DNA of 64,000 bases from Selaginella moellendorffii (lineage: Eukaryota; Streptophyta; Lycopodiopsida; Selaginellales; Selaginellaceae), in NCBI RefSeq assembly GCF_000143415.4, contig NW_003314263.1, positions 3,792,451-3,856,450 of the forward strand, written 5' to 3'. Positions 35,438 to 45,545 of the stretch are shown in pieces (position 1 is the stretch's first letter; each line of letters begins with the position of its first letter). The notes under the pieces are model-generated. The model searched no databases, was not told the origin of the DNA, and saw only the letters and a program-made list of their open reading frames with translations. A program made the position numbers and the translations under genes.

Positions 35438-35678
35438 AACTTGATGGATATAGTTTATATTACAACGTTAATAAAAACTGATCTCTCGATATAAATTCCA
35501 GAATCATGGAATTCAAAGTATTCGATTTTTCAAATAATAAACGGGGAAAGACAGAAAGGACAGTGGCATATTCTGTAGAATATTTTGGTATTTAAGTTTA
35601 AGTTTAGCGATTAGGATAAGGCCAAAGCATGTCGCGAGGAATCCCAGCCGTCCGTTGTCGACGAGCGCGCTTCCTTTG

Positions 35679-35686
35679 TATAAATA
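35679..35686 (+). promoter_or_regulatory. TATA box of the bicupin gene
   Basis: TATAAATA lies 59 nt upstream of the ATG at 35738, a textbook position for a plant TATA promoter. Confidence 0.65.
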
Positions 35687-35737
35687 GCTAGCTTGGAGTT
35701 CTCTCGTGTGGAGAGAGTTCTAGGGTTTGTTCTTGCG

Positions 35738-37076
35738 ATGGCCGCAGCTCATCTGGATGTCGATCTCACGCCACGATCTCCCAATGCGAGATTGTGCGCC
35801 AACGATGGCGGGATTTACGAGTTTTGGCTCAGCGCCCGCTCCAAGATGTTGAAGGAAGCTCGGGTTGGGGCGTCGCGCTTCAGTCTCAATCCTAGGGGTT
35901 TGCTGATGCCGAAATACTCCGATTCTAATCAGATCTTTTATGTGCTCGAAGGTAAGCAATTGTGAATTTTCTTCTCATGCATGCTAAAATTCCGGGATTT
36001 TCTCTCTCCGTCCAGGAAATGGTAAAGTAGGACTGACTTTTGCGGAGAGTCCCGGCGAATGCGTCAAGCTCGTGAAGAAAGGCGATGCTATCGCTGTTCC
36101 TCACGGCACTGTCAACTGGTGGTTTAACTCTGGCACTTCGAAGTTTAGTGTTTTGTGTCTCGGAGACACGAGCAAAAGCCTCAAAGCTGGAGAATTCACT
36201 GTAAGTTCTTGGATTTTTTTTGTTTTGTTTTTGGTCTTGTTGTGACACTCAATCCGCTTGTAGGATTTCTTCCTGGTCGGTCCTGGTAGCGCTGGACTTC
36301 TCAAAGGTTTTACTCCGGACTTCATCGCCCAAGCATGGGATGTCCCAGAAGAAACGGTGAATACTTTGCTCCATAGCCAGAAGGAAGAGAGGATTGTTTT
36401 GCTCAAGGAAGGCATTTCTATGCCGGAGACAACCGATTTGAGCAACTCTCCCTATGGAGAGTTTGCTTACAACTGCGAGGAGGCAAAGCTCGACGTGGAT
36501 ATAAAAAACGGAGGCAGAGTTTCCGTTGTTTCCAGCGATAGCTTGCCGATCTTCAAGCACGTCGGTCTTGGCGCTGATCTCGTCAAGCTTGATCCGGTAA
36601 GTTTTAGCTGATCACTTGGATCTTATAATCACATTTCTTGCAGCATGCGATGTGCTCGCCAGGATTTTCCTCCGACTCCGCGTACCAAGTCACTTACATT
36701 GTCCGTGGAAGCGGTCGAGTCCAAGTCGTGAACCAAAATGGCGAGAGAGTTATCGATCATATACTGGAGCCCGGCTGCCTGTTTATCGTCCCACGATTCC
36801 ACGTCGTCTCAAAGCGAGCAGGAGAAAATGGAATGGAATGGTTCTCGATCATCACCACCGAGAAGTAAGTTCTCTTCTTTTCCTTCCGAGGTTCTGATCG
36901 ACCCAATTTTTTGCTGGAAAAACAGGCCAGTGTTCTCTCATCTCGCTGGAAGAACTGGCGTGATCAAGAGCTTGTCGCCCAAAACGATTTGCGCGGCTTT
37001 TAACGTGGAAGATGGAGTTGAGAAGGAGCTGCGGTCTCGCAGGACAAACGACGCCATCTTCTTCCCACCCAAATAA
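35738..37076 (+). CDS. 11S globulin-like bicupin protein
   Basis: Five exons: 35738-35951, 36016-36200, 36264-36596, 36644-36864 and 36926-37076, giving 367 aa. The start is MAAAHLDVDLTPRSPNARLC. Two cupin barrels are visible. The first contains QIFYVLEGNGKVGLTF and VPHGTVNWWFNSG; the second contains YQVTYIVRGSGRVQVV and LFIVPRFHVVSKRAG. There is no signal peptide, unlike true legumin storage proteins, so this fits the cytosolic legumin-like cupins found across land plants. Its biochemical role is not established. A TATA box precedes it and an AATAAA lies at 37123. Shuffled pieces of this gene recur at 62906-63805. Confidence 0.9.
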
Positions 37077-37143
37077 GATGAAGTCAATGCAAGTCAATAC
37101 AGAGTCAACTCTGTCAATGCGCAATAAAGCTCATTGAGAATTT

Positions 37144-37368
37144 TTATTCCAAATAAATTCTAGGGTTTATCATCGCATCGCATCGCGCGCGCGAGGGCGC
37201 TGCTTCGTCCTGGCCGATCCGGTAAGCTGCCAGAATGAGATTCTCGGCAATGTAGGACAGGAGATTTGAGCATCGAGGATTGCCAAACTCTAGAACAAAC
37301 GGAGCAAACACTCTCTTCACGATGTCTGGAAGAATTTCGAATGCTTTGATGCTGGAAGGTAGAGCCAC
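37144..37368 (-). other. Possible coding remnant opposite the cupin/PPR spacer
   Basis: A 74-residue open frame (IKAFEILPDIVKRVFAPFVL ... SYIAENLILAAYRIG) without an ATG. Related sequence recurs at 63398-63545, where cupin and PPR pieces also recur, so it is simply part of the copied block. It could be a lost exon; I see no proof that it is expressed. Confidence 0.2.
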
Positions 37369-37401
37369 ACATTTTTTATCCTAGTGACAAAACCATTCGC
37401 T

Positions 37402-39819
37402 ATGCTGTCCAGGACTTCGCTGGATCCTAAAGTTCTCACAGGCGATACGAGAACTTATGGTACTACCGGCAACGCTCATCAGCTCGAGAGAAGCGCTTGC
37501 CTCGCGGCGCTAAAGTCGTGCTCCAGAGCTAGAGACGTCGAAAGTGGCCGGCAAATCCACGCGAACGCGAGAGAAAGTGGTGTGGATTCGGACTCTCACG
37601 TAGCTAGTAGCTTGGTGGCGATGTACATGAAGTGTGGGAGCGTGGTGGAAGCACAGCAGGCCTTCGATAGGATTCCTCGCCCCGACGCAGTGTGCTGGAA
37701 CGCTTTGATCTCGGGCTATGCGGAAAATGGCGAGGCCGAGGTGGCCTTGCAGCTCTTTCGATCGATGCAACAGTGCTGCGGAGCAAGCCCTCGAACTTTT
37801 GCCGCTGCGCTCGCTGCGTGCTCCACTCTCGCAGCTGCCGAAGAAGGCCGGAAAGTTGATGGGAGGATGGTGAAAGTTTTTTCGCTGCAACGAGGCATGG
37901 GAGTTCATCGTCAAGCCGAGGCTGGGATGGGAATAGATGCTATCCATCGCAACGTCTACGTGGGGAATGCTCTCATCGACATGTACGTGAAGTGCCGGAG
38001 CATGGTGCGTGCTCAAGAGGTTTTCGACAGGATGAAGACTCGGGATGTGGTCTCGTGGAACGTATTGATGCTCGGCTACGCACAGGGTGGTGAGAACGAG
38101 GAGCTAGCTCTCGAGATGTTTACGAAGATGGTGTCGTCCCGAGGCTGTCAGCTCGATAGCTGGAGTGTTGTTGCTGCTCTCAAGGCCTGTAGCAATCTCG
38201 CAGCCAAGGAAGAAGCTCGGAATCCACAGGAGAAGCTCAGGTTTCTAGTCACGGGTGTGGCGATCCACGGCACAGCCGAGAGACTGGGATGTGACTCAAA
38301 CATATTCGTGGCCAACGCTCTTCTCAACATGTACGCAAACTGTGCAAGCATGGTGGATGCGAGGAGAGTTTTCGATAAGATGCAGCGCCGGGATGTGGTT
38401 TCCTGGAACACGATCATCCTGGGCTATGCTGAGAACGATGAGGGAAAGATGGCCCTTCAACTCTTTGGAGATTTGCTACACTCTCGGTGCTGTGTACAGG
38501 ACAGGCTGACTTTGGTGGCTGCGCTTAAGGCTAGTTGTACCCTCTCGACTCAAGAACAGGGAAGGCAAGTCGATGGGACGATCGTGAAGCTGAGTTCGCT
38601 GGAAGCAGGAATGGCGGTACACTCGCTGGTATCAGAGCGAGGCTTTGATCTGGAAGACTTGTACGTGGCAAACTGCTTGGTCGACATGTATGGGAAGTGT
38701 GGGAGCATGGCCGATTCTCGCAGAGTTTTCGACCGTGTGAAGCATCGCGACGTTGTTATCTGGAACGCAGTGATCTCGGGATACGCACAGAACGACGAAA
38801 GTGAGGCTGCTCTAGAGCTGTTTGAGGCTCTCTTGTGCGAAGGTGTTTCTCCAACCAGCTTGACAGTCGTTGCGGCTTTCAAGGCTTGCGGCAGTCTCGC
38901 AGCTCAGAACAAGGAAAGCGATCGAATGAGAGCATTGGAAATCACCATGGCTGTTCATCGTGAAGCTGTGACGAAGCTGGAAGCCTCCGAGTGGGACGCT
39001 TACATGACGAGCAGCTTGATCGATGCGTACGCCAAGTGTGGGAGTCTGGCGGATTCCAGCAAAGTTTTCTCGAGCAATACCGGCCAGCTTCGCAACGTGG
39101 TCTCGTGGAACGTCTTGATCCTGGGCTTCGCGGAGAACGGCGATGCTAGACGAGCTTTGAGGCTGTTCCACAGGATGAGACGCGAAGGCTGCCGACCAAA
39201 CGCATCAACGTACGTCGCGGTACTAAAAGCTTGCAGCAACAGTATTCCTTCGAGTCTAGACCTTGGGAGCGAAGTCAAGGCTCTGATCTACCGTGGAGGC
39301 TTTGAGAACGATGGAGTTTTGGCTGGATCCCTGGTTGACTTTCACGGCAAAGCGGGAGACATGGTTTCCGCTCGCCAGGTATTTGACTCGCTAGCGGGAG
39401 ATGGTGACGAGGCCTGGAGTGCGTTGATCGCCGGATACAGCAGGCAAGGGGACGCAAGCCAAGCGCTGACGCTGTTTCACGAGATGGTAAACGCTGGCAT
39501 CAAACCGAATGGTATCACAGCTCTCGCAGTTCTAACCAGCTGCAGCCATGCTGGTTTCGTCGAGGCAGGGAAGAAGTTCTTCCACGAAATGCCATCCAGA
39601 TATGGCATCGTCCCCGAAGTGGAACACTTCCACTGCGTTGTCGATCTTCTCAGCAGAGCAAACCAGCGGGAAGAAACTCTCGCGCTGGTTCAAGGTATGA
39701 CGAAGCGCTGGAACTTTGAAGCTAACGAAGTAACTTGGACTACCATTACAGAAACTCGCGGAGTGGAATCCAGGAGTGGAGACGCTATGCTTGTCGCGAA
39801 GCAAGAATGGCCGTTGTGA
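37402..39819 (+). CDS. PPR protein, PLS class
   Basis: A single-exon ORF of 805 aa from the ATG at 37402 (MLSRTSLDPKVLTGDTRTYG). P, L and S repeats alternate in the classical pattern (for example VGNALIDMYVKCRSMVRAQE, RDVVSWNVLMLGYAQGGENE), up to GIVPEVEHFHCVVDLLSRAN and NFEANEVTWTTITETRG. It ends ...VAKQEWPL where an E1 motif should continue, so E2 and DYW are absent or have been lost. The predicted role is organellar RNA recognition, perhaps editing with a partner. Copies of its 3' end (43672-44263) and 5' half (61950-62905) are pseudogenes nearby. No clear transit peptide is visible. Confidence 0.88.
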   Translation: MLSRTSLDPKVLTGDTRTYGTTGNAHQLERSACLAALKSCSRARDVESGRQIHANARESGVDSDSHVASSLVAMYMKCGSVVEAQQAFDRIPRPDAVCWNALISGYAENGEAEVALQLFRSMQQCCGASPRTFAAALAACSTLAAAEEGRKVDGRMVKVFSLQRGMGVHRQAEAGMGIDAIHRNVYVGNALIDMYVKCRSMVRAQEVFDRMKTRDVVSWNVLMLGYAQGGENEELALEMFTKMVSSRGCQLDSWSVVAALKACSNLAAKEEARNPQEKLRFLVTGVAIHGTAERLGCDSNIFVANALLNMYANCASMVDARRVFDKMQRRDVVSWNTIILGYAENDEGKMALQLFGDLLHSRCCVQDRLTLVAALKASCTLSTQEQGRQVDGTIVKLSSLEAGMAVHSLVSERGFDLEDLYVANCLVDMYGKCGSMADSRRVFDRVKHRDVVIWNAVISGYAQNDESEAALELFEALLCEGVSPTSLTVVAAFKACGSLAAQNKESDRMRALEITMAVHREAVTKLEASEWDAYMTSSLIDAYAKCGSLADSSKVFSSNTGQLRNVVSWNVLILGFAENGDARRALRLFHRMRREGCRPNASTYVAVLKACSNSIPSSLDLGSEVKALIYRGGFENDGVLAGSLVDFHGKAGDMVSARQVFDSLAGDGDEAWSALIAGYSRQGDASQALTLFHEMVNAGIKPNGITALAVLTSCSHAGFVEAGKKFFHEMPSRYGIVPEVEHFHCVVDLLSRANQREETLALVQGMTKRWNFEANEVTWTTITETRGVESRSGDAMLVAKQEWPL

Positions 39820-40196
39820 TGTGTGAAAGCTCTCCCGTTTCGTTTCATGTCTCCCAGTCTTCACAGTCTTCAAGCATTATGTCGGACAAATTCTGCTGAA
39901 AATGGGATTTTTTTTTTTTTTCAGCATCTTCTAAACAACAAGAAAAACTTGCTAGCATAGCCCAGCATAGAATCAAATATATGTTTAGCTTCTTCTAAAT
40001 ACCCACTCTTGGTATATGTATTAAGCATAGCAGTCTATGTGATAAAGTTTCTTTCTGGGACTTGATGAAACATTTTCTTCATGTAGCATAGAATCTCACT
40101 AAACCGTGTCCGGGATTCGATCAAAGGCAGAATACATTAGTTTACTATTCAATTTATACAATACATTTTTGTGATGAACACGATTTTCTCAAAGTA

Positions 40197-40335
40197 CTAC
40201 ACCGTCCAAGCCTTCAATGAAGAATCCTTCGTGGCTTTGGCCAAATCCAAGTATATGAGCACCTCACATTTGCTTGAGGCAAACCCGTTGCAAAGTTTAT
40301 ATTTTTCCTCTTCATTAGCTTGAGACCTGAAAAGG
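40197..40335 (-). pseudogene. KptA/TPT1 3'-end fragment
   Basis: Minus-strand bases match 45590-45745 of the KptA gene with deletions (ggctttggccaaatccaagt and tatatgagcacctcaca are shared). Flanking sequence back into the PPR 3' region is also shared, so this is the older partner of a segmental duplication. Confidence 0.7.
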
Positions 40336-42319
40336 TGAAGTTTAAATCTGCAGAGTTCCAGCTTCTCTTTTGTTTTTTTTAATGTTACAGCTTGATGCCT
40401 TAAATAACCATTTGGGTTTGCAAATGCAAAGTTAAAAAATTTAACACAATAGCGTGACATGTCAATAACACAACAACACAAGTCATTCTTCTTTTCATTT
40501 GCCCAAAGTGTGTATACTTTTATGATAAAAAAATTAAAGAATATATGGCAGCAAATTTAACAAACGAGTGGCAGTGGATTTGAAGTCTTGAGATTGTCCT
40601 TGTTATATTAAACATTTAAATCCTTATTAATCAGTCTATTGCTGCAGCTATTGAAAAGAGAGCTAAAAGAGGACAAATGATTTTTCATCTAAAATTTATT
40701 ATGGAGGGAGGTACTCTTTAATACACTAAAAAGGTCAGTATGATAAATTGTCTATTAGACAAGAAATTTAGTCAATATTATTCTGTTTAGCTCTTAAAAA
40801 AACTTATTTACTAATAAGTTGGTAGCTGTCAAGAGAGTAAACTTAAAACAAAAAAAAATTAATCTGCACATGTGTAAATATACAGTGCATGCATATTCAT
40901 TGCCATAGAATCAAGGCCAAATCAAGGAAAAGTTGCAAAAGTATTATGCACACAATCACTTTTAAATTCTTATATAAATGATCAAAATGTAATTATTATG
41001 GAATATGCCATGTATGCATGGGTATGACACCTTAGATTGCCATGTTATCTCATACAACATAACATCATTATAAATTTAATGAGGTTTTATTTTTTTTATT
41101 CTTGTTTCATTAAATACAAATTTATAATCTCCTCATTATGACCATCTCTCTCCTCCTTTGTGAGCTCATTATTTACCTCTCATTTTGTGCAACTATACTT
41201 TATCTTTTGCCACTTGGAGGCTTATTTCAATTTTAGTGTGCTCTAATATAAACATTGTGTTTTGATTGCTATTACAAATGCCTCTTATTTCTTGCAACTT
41301 GTTTGCAGCATGATGCATTAATCTAAGTAGTGATTGATTGACACAGTAAGGACAATTAATTGGAGTGGAAAGGCAAGCATAAAAATTTTCTTTGGGTGCT
41401 TAGAGTGTTAAGTATGATAGCTTTTTAATAAGTAAGTGAATCATGTTGTAGTAATTTAGTTTTGTTTTAATTTTTGGTGTTCTTAATCATGTGTGTAGGT
41501 TTTTAGCATTATAATGGTTTGTTATGGTTATGTGTGTTTTTTTCTTAGATTTATAAATTTTTGTTTCAACTTTATGGTTTTTACAGTGATTGTGTTTAGG
41601 AGTGAGGAGTATTGCAACATAACATTTGCATGTAAGTAAATAAATAATTTATATCCATTTTTTTTTCAATATACACACTAATATGTATGTTTTCCATTCT
41701 AAATTTTTTACATGGACAATGAGTCAAGAGTTTTGCATTAGTAGGAATAATGCACATCTAAAATATAACTATAATGTTGCAATTTACTAATTTGTTGGGC
41801 TCAAAAGCTCATATCATCTTGTTGACATAGTCACAAGAGTGCCTCAACCACATAGCAATGGTAGCCTCAACCTACAACATCCAAAACAAGTTTAAAATTC
41901 AACTTATGCAGTCACACTTGCAAATTCTAACCCAAAGTTTAATATGTCATAAATCTAATGTGAGTCAAAATTTATGCAACAGAAAAATTGCATGATCTTG
42001 CTATACATATGTGGCAACACTAATGCATACCCATATGTTAAAAAACAAAAGTTATGTTTAAAATATTATTTTGTGAGTCACATATGTATATTACAACAAT
42101 TCAAACACACAGGCATTTTTATTTTATATATTTTGCAATTTTGTACAATTTTTTGCCACACTACCCACCTTAGGTAAACCTCCTTAAAAAAATTGCCATT
42201 AAAATTTCTTTTTATATTGATCTGCAAATAAAAAATGAAGAAAAACTCTTAAAGGAGTAATTATTATTAATAATATTTAATAATTAAAATATAAAATAAT
42301 ATTAGTTGTATATTTATTA
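40336..42319. other. AT-rich stretch, no gene seen
   Basis: About 2 kb of strongly AT-rich sequence with only short chance frames. No RNA gene or element boundary is recognised. Confidence 0.5.
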
Positions 42320-43195
42320 TTATAAAGAACATAAAACATGATTTGAAGTTTCTGATGCCCATAAAATTTTGTTTGGATATTTAGTTTCATAGAGAACCAT
42401 ATTGCAATTATTTTGGATAGAAAATATGGTTGATAGCAAACAAAATGGTTGTTTTAAGCAATATGTGTTAGTAGCCCATAAAACACTTTTACCATGATAT
42501 AAAACTAGATTACCATCATGTTGTAAAACTAAAATGCAATTATATAAGTTATATTTAGATATATTTATCTCCCAAATCACATAAATTTTTGAATAAAACT
42601 TAAGATTACAATTTGATTCTAAAATTAAGACATTTTTAGTATTTGAAGAAACTAAGAAATTACTAGTATAAAGTACTGATTTGGTAGAATAAAGACTACT
42701 TATATCAAAATAACAAAAAGAATATAATGTACTATAAGGAAATTGAAATTTTGGATAATAATTTTGTAAATAAAGTTCTGTATCCTTAATTAAACTATAT
42801 TGTATCATAAAATTTATAGTCTCACTTTTAAAAAAATTTGAAAGATTTATATGTATATCATTGAAGCTATTATGTAAAATATTTTCAAAACCTTTTATTA
42901 TACTTTCACCATAAAAGGTTGTTTTAGCAGAACAATCTTTTTTAGCTTTAATAATTAAATTAACAATTCCTTTTGATGTGGATATTTCTGTACTATCACT
43001 ATAACTTGCTGGATATGTATATACAATTTCTAATTTATTTATTAATTTATAACAAGTTGCAATTATTTGTGCAATATCATGTGAATTTAAAACTCTAAGG
43101 TTTCCAAATGATGTATGATATTGTGCTGCATATATAAAATAAAATTTTAAAAATATCAAAAATATTAAAATTAAAATCTTAATTTTGAAAAACAT
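42320..43195 (-). CDS. Secreted bulb-type (mannose-binding) lectin-like protein in AT-rich DNA
   Basis: A single open frame of 291 aa with very AT-rich codons. The N-terminus (MFFKIKILILIFLIFLKFYF) is a strong signal peptide. Residues up to about 180 form an Asn/Ser-rich domain that I cannot name. The C-terminal 110 residues fit a B-lectin fold: ILESNCNLKFY, VLQHDGNLVLYHGKSVLWAT and IQNNCNMVLYE. The middle motif is a complete QxDxNxVxY mannose-binding site; the two others are degenerate. No neighbour is related. Base composition is far from that of the other genes here. It could be a domesticated or transferred gene, or a young pseudogene not yet interrupted. Confidence 0.55.
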   Translation of the reverse strand: MFFKIKILILIFLIFLKFYFIYAAQYHTSFGNLRVLNSHDIAQIIATCYKLINKLEIVYTYPASYSDSTEISTSKGIVNLIIKAKKDCSAKTTFYGESIIKGFENILHNSFNDIHINLSNFFKSETINFMIQYSLIKDTELYLQNYYPKFQFPYSTLYSFCYFDISSLYSTKSVLYTSNFLVSSNTKNVLILESNCNLKFYSKIYVIWEINISKYNLYNCILVLQHDGNLVLYHGKSVLWATNTYCLKQPFCLLSTIFSIQNNCNMVLYETKYPNKILWASETSNHVLCSL

Positions 43196-43671
43196 TATGT
43201 TAACAAAAGTTATATTATTAATCTTTAAAATTGATAAGATTTTTATATTAAAGTTCTAGAACAGAACTATACTTTTACTTTAACTTTTACTTTAATATTT
43301 TATACTATGAATACTTTAATATATTTACTTTATTTTTATTGCTATATATTTTTTATTTTGCTATTCCTAAAATATTTAAGTACTTTGATCCAAATCACAC
43401 TCAGATAGACACTTTGGTATTGCTCCAAATCAATTTCAGTGCAAAATACTTAAGTACTAAAGATTGTGCTCATTGTTAATATATGTCAAATTTGAAATTT
43501 AGTTTTTAAATTCCTCAATCAATCTTCATTTATAGTATATATACCATATGTGAATACAAACAAGATTACACAAATCAGTTGCATAAAGTTAATTCAATCT
43601 AATATTTGTACTTGAGTTTCTATTTTGAAATACAAATGCTTTTTGATTATCTTACGTCTCATCCTGTTGAG
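43196..43671. other. AT-rich spacer
   Basis: AT-rich, with simple repeats such as ttttactttaacttttac. Nothing coding is recognised. Confidence 0.5.
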
Positions 43672-44263
43672 ACGCGGAGGCTGCCGACCAAATGCATCAA
43701 CGTACGTCACGGTGCAGAAAGCTTGCAGCAGCAGTATTCCTTCGAGTCTAGACCTTGGGAGCGAAGTCAAGGCTCTGATCTACCGTGGACCCACCCTGGT
43801 TGACTTTCACGGCAACGCTGGAGACATGGTTTCCGCTCGCCAGGTATTTGACTCGCTACCGGGAGATGGTGACGAGGCCTGGAGTGCGCTGATCGCCGGA
43901 TACAGCAGGCAAGGGGACGCAAGCCAAGTGCTGACGCCGTTTCACGAGATGGTAAACTCTGGCATCAAACCGAATGGTATCACAGCTCTCCATGCTGGTT
44001 TCGTCGAGGCAGGGAAGAAGTTCTTCCACGAAATGCCATCCAGATACGGCCTCATCCCCGAAGAGGAACACTTCCACTGCGTTGTCGATCTTCTCAGCAG
44101 AGCAAACCAGCGGGAAGAAACTCTCGCGCTGGGTCAAGGTATGACGAAGCGCTCGAACTTTGAAGCAAACGAAGTAACTTGGACTACCATTACAGAAACT
44201 CGCGGAGTGGAATCCAGGAGTGGAGACGCTACGCTTGTCGCAAACCAAGAATGGCCGTCGTGA
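43672..44263 (+). pseudogene. Duplicated 3' end of the PLS-class PPR gene
   Basis: Nearly identical to 39180-39819 (GCRPNASTYV, then VVDLLSRANQREETLALGQG, ending VANQEWPS). Two internal deletions (GGFENDGVLAGS region and AVLTSCS region) are multiples of three, so the frame is open for 212 codons. The 5' three quarters of the gene are absent and the join at about 43672 is to AT-rich DNA. It is probably not functional. Confidence 0.75.
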
Positions 44264-44777
44264 TGCGTGAACAGTTTGTATATAGAGCTCTCCCATTTCG
44301 TAAACTTTACTACGCGCTGAGCGAGAGCGAGCGCTAGAGATGGGAGCAGCAGCCGCAAAACTTACTGCTCTAGCTGCTCTACTATCGCTCTTCTTCTCAG
44401 GTACTTCCATCTTACGTTCTCTTTAGTTGTTTTACCAGAGATGGCTTTCGTCCAGACATGGTGGAGTAAACGAATGCCAGTTCTCCGCAACGGTGGAATT
44501 CACATGAAAAGAGGGTGTCTTCCTCGAGCCGTCCAAGTAGCGGTCCAGCTATGAGGAAGAATTCTACTCAATCCTTCTGGTCCATTGAGCTTGGCCGAGT
44601 TTACAGTGGCCAAGACACAATGGATATAAGCTTGGTGGATGGTTTCGACGTTGGAGTGGCGGTGAATCTCAGCGGAGGAGGATGCATTCGAAATGGAAGC
44701 CCGGAGCAGTGAGATTAGTGAAGGATGATCCCCAGTTGCAATCCCGGGGGAGACTACACGTGGTGTTAGTGCCCTTG

Positions 44778-44782
44778 GTTTC
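44778..44782. repeat. TRIM target-site duplication, left
   Basis: The bases gtttc directly flank the left LTR. The same five bases follow the right LTR at 45094-45098. Confidence 0.8.
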
Positions 44783-44799
44783 TGTTGGAAAATGGATCT

Positions 44800-44870
44800 G
44801 GACAGGCCAGGGATTGAACCCAAGACCTCCTACACCGGTGCCAGGTGCTCTACCACTGAGCTACCTGCCC
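44800..44870 (-). other. tRNA-like sequence inside the 3' LTR
   Basis: 71 nt fold as a cloverleaf: acceptor GGGCAGG/CCTGTCC (one G-T pair), D arm GCTC-GAGC, T loop TTCAATC. Box A (TAGCTCAGTGG) and box B (GGTTCAATCCC) match the pol III consensus. The anticodon arm is imperfect and position 33 is A, not T, so it should not act as a normal tRNA. Confidence 0.75.
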
Positions 44871-44990
44871 TGGTTGTGTGTATGTTCAGCTTAGTTCTAA
44901 CACTCCCCCTAAGCTAAACACGACCTGCCAGTCCATGCCTACCACAGGCCATCCAACTATAGCTCCGATACCATGTTGGAAAATGGATCT

Positions 44991-45061
44991 AGACAGGCCG
45001 GGGAATGAACCCAGGACCTCCTACACCAGTGCCAGGTGCTCTACCACTGAGCTACCTGCCC
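44991..45061 (-). other. tRNA-like sequence inside the 5' LTR
   Basis: The second copy of the 71-nt cloverleaf. Box A is identical; box B reads GGTTCATTCCC (one mismatch). Confidence 0.7.
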
Positions 45062-45093
45062 TGGTTGTGTGCATGTTCAGCTTAGTTCTAACA

Positions 45094-45098
45094 GTTTC
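45094..45098. repeat. TRIM target-site duplication, right
   Basis: gtttc, identical to 44778-44782. Confidence 0.8.
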
Positions 45099-45545
45099 AA
45101 TGATTGGAAGTTTTGAGACCTCTCAAGTAAACTTTCCAGACCCCGATATTTTCGTCTCCATGGCATATTAACACTGCTCTTACATGGAATGCGCTTTCAA
45201 GAACCACAGAGTCTCCAAGCATTATTCTGCTGAAAATGCGTTGTCAGCATCTTCTAAACAACCTAAATGTGAGTAACTTCGGCATAGAGTGATTCGGTAT
45301 ATCATAGCAATCTATGTGATCAAGTTTCTTTCTGGGACTTGATCAAACATTTTCTTCGTGTCTTCTATGGAACCTAGAGATTAAGCATTACATTCCACGA
45401 CACCAAGTTGTATTCTGGCATCTCGCAAAACACAGAGGGCCGAGCTCTCAATTTGCCCGTTTTGGGCATTAGAGTTTCACTAAACCGTGTCCCGGATTTG
45501 ATCAAAAGCACAACAATACATTGATTTACTAATTCGATTTATACA

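Larger units (their letters stand above)
44783..45093 (-). mobile_element. Complete TRIM retroelement with tRNA-like LTRs
   Basis: Two direct 120-bp LTRs (44783-44902 and 44974-45093; 114/120 identical) begin TGTTAGAA and end CCAACA on the minus strand. Directly inside the 5' LTR lies TGGTATCGGAGC (44962-44973), one base from the usual initiator-Met-tRNA primer site of plant copia elements. Directly before the 3' LTR lies a polypurine tract, agcttagggggag (44903-44915). The internal region is only 71 bp with no coding. A perfect 5-bp target-site duplication (gtttc) flanks it. It is therefore a terminal-repeat retrotransposon in miniature, dependent on enzymes from another element. Each LTR is 59% tRNA-like sequence. 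Confidence 0.9.
44340..45170 (+). pseudogene. Thaumatin-like protein gene, broken and interrupted by a TRIM
   Basis: Exon 1 (44340-44400) encodes a signal peptide (MGAAAAKLTALAALLSLFFS) with a good donor. Downstream pieces include ECQFSATVEF-like sequence near 44476 and TMDISLVDGFDVGVAVNLSG with GGGC near 44615, the hallmark of thaumatin/PR-5 proteins. Frameshifts separate the pieces and the TRIM at 44783-45093 is inserted in the gene. After it, FPDPDIFVSMAY leads to a stop. PR-5 proteins are apoplastic pathogenesis-related proteins; this copy is dead. Confidence 0.6.

Noticed and set aside
44800-45061. Two ordinary tRNA genes
   Set aside because: Boxes A and B are good, but position 33 is not T, the anticodon stems are imperfect, and both copies lie inside identical LTRs of a TRIM. 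They are element parts, not cellular tRNA genes.
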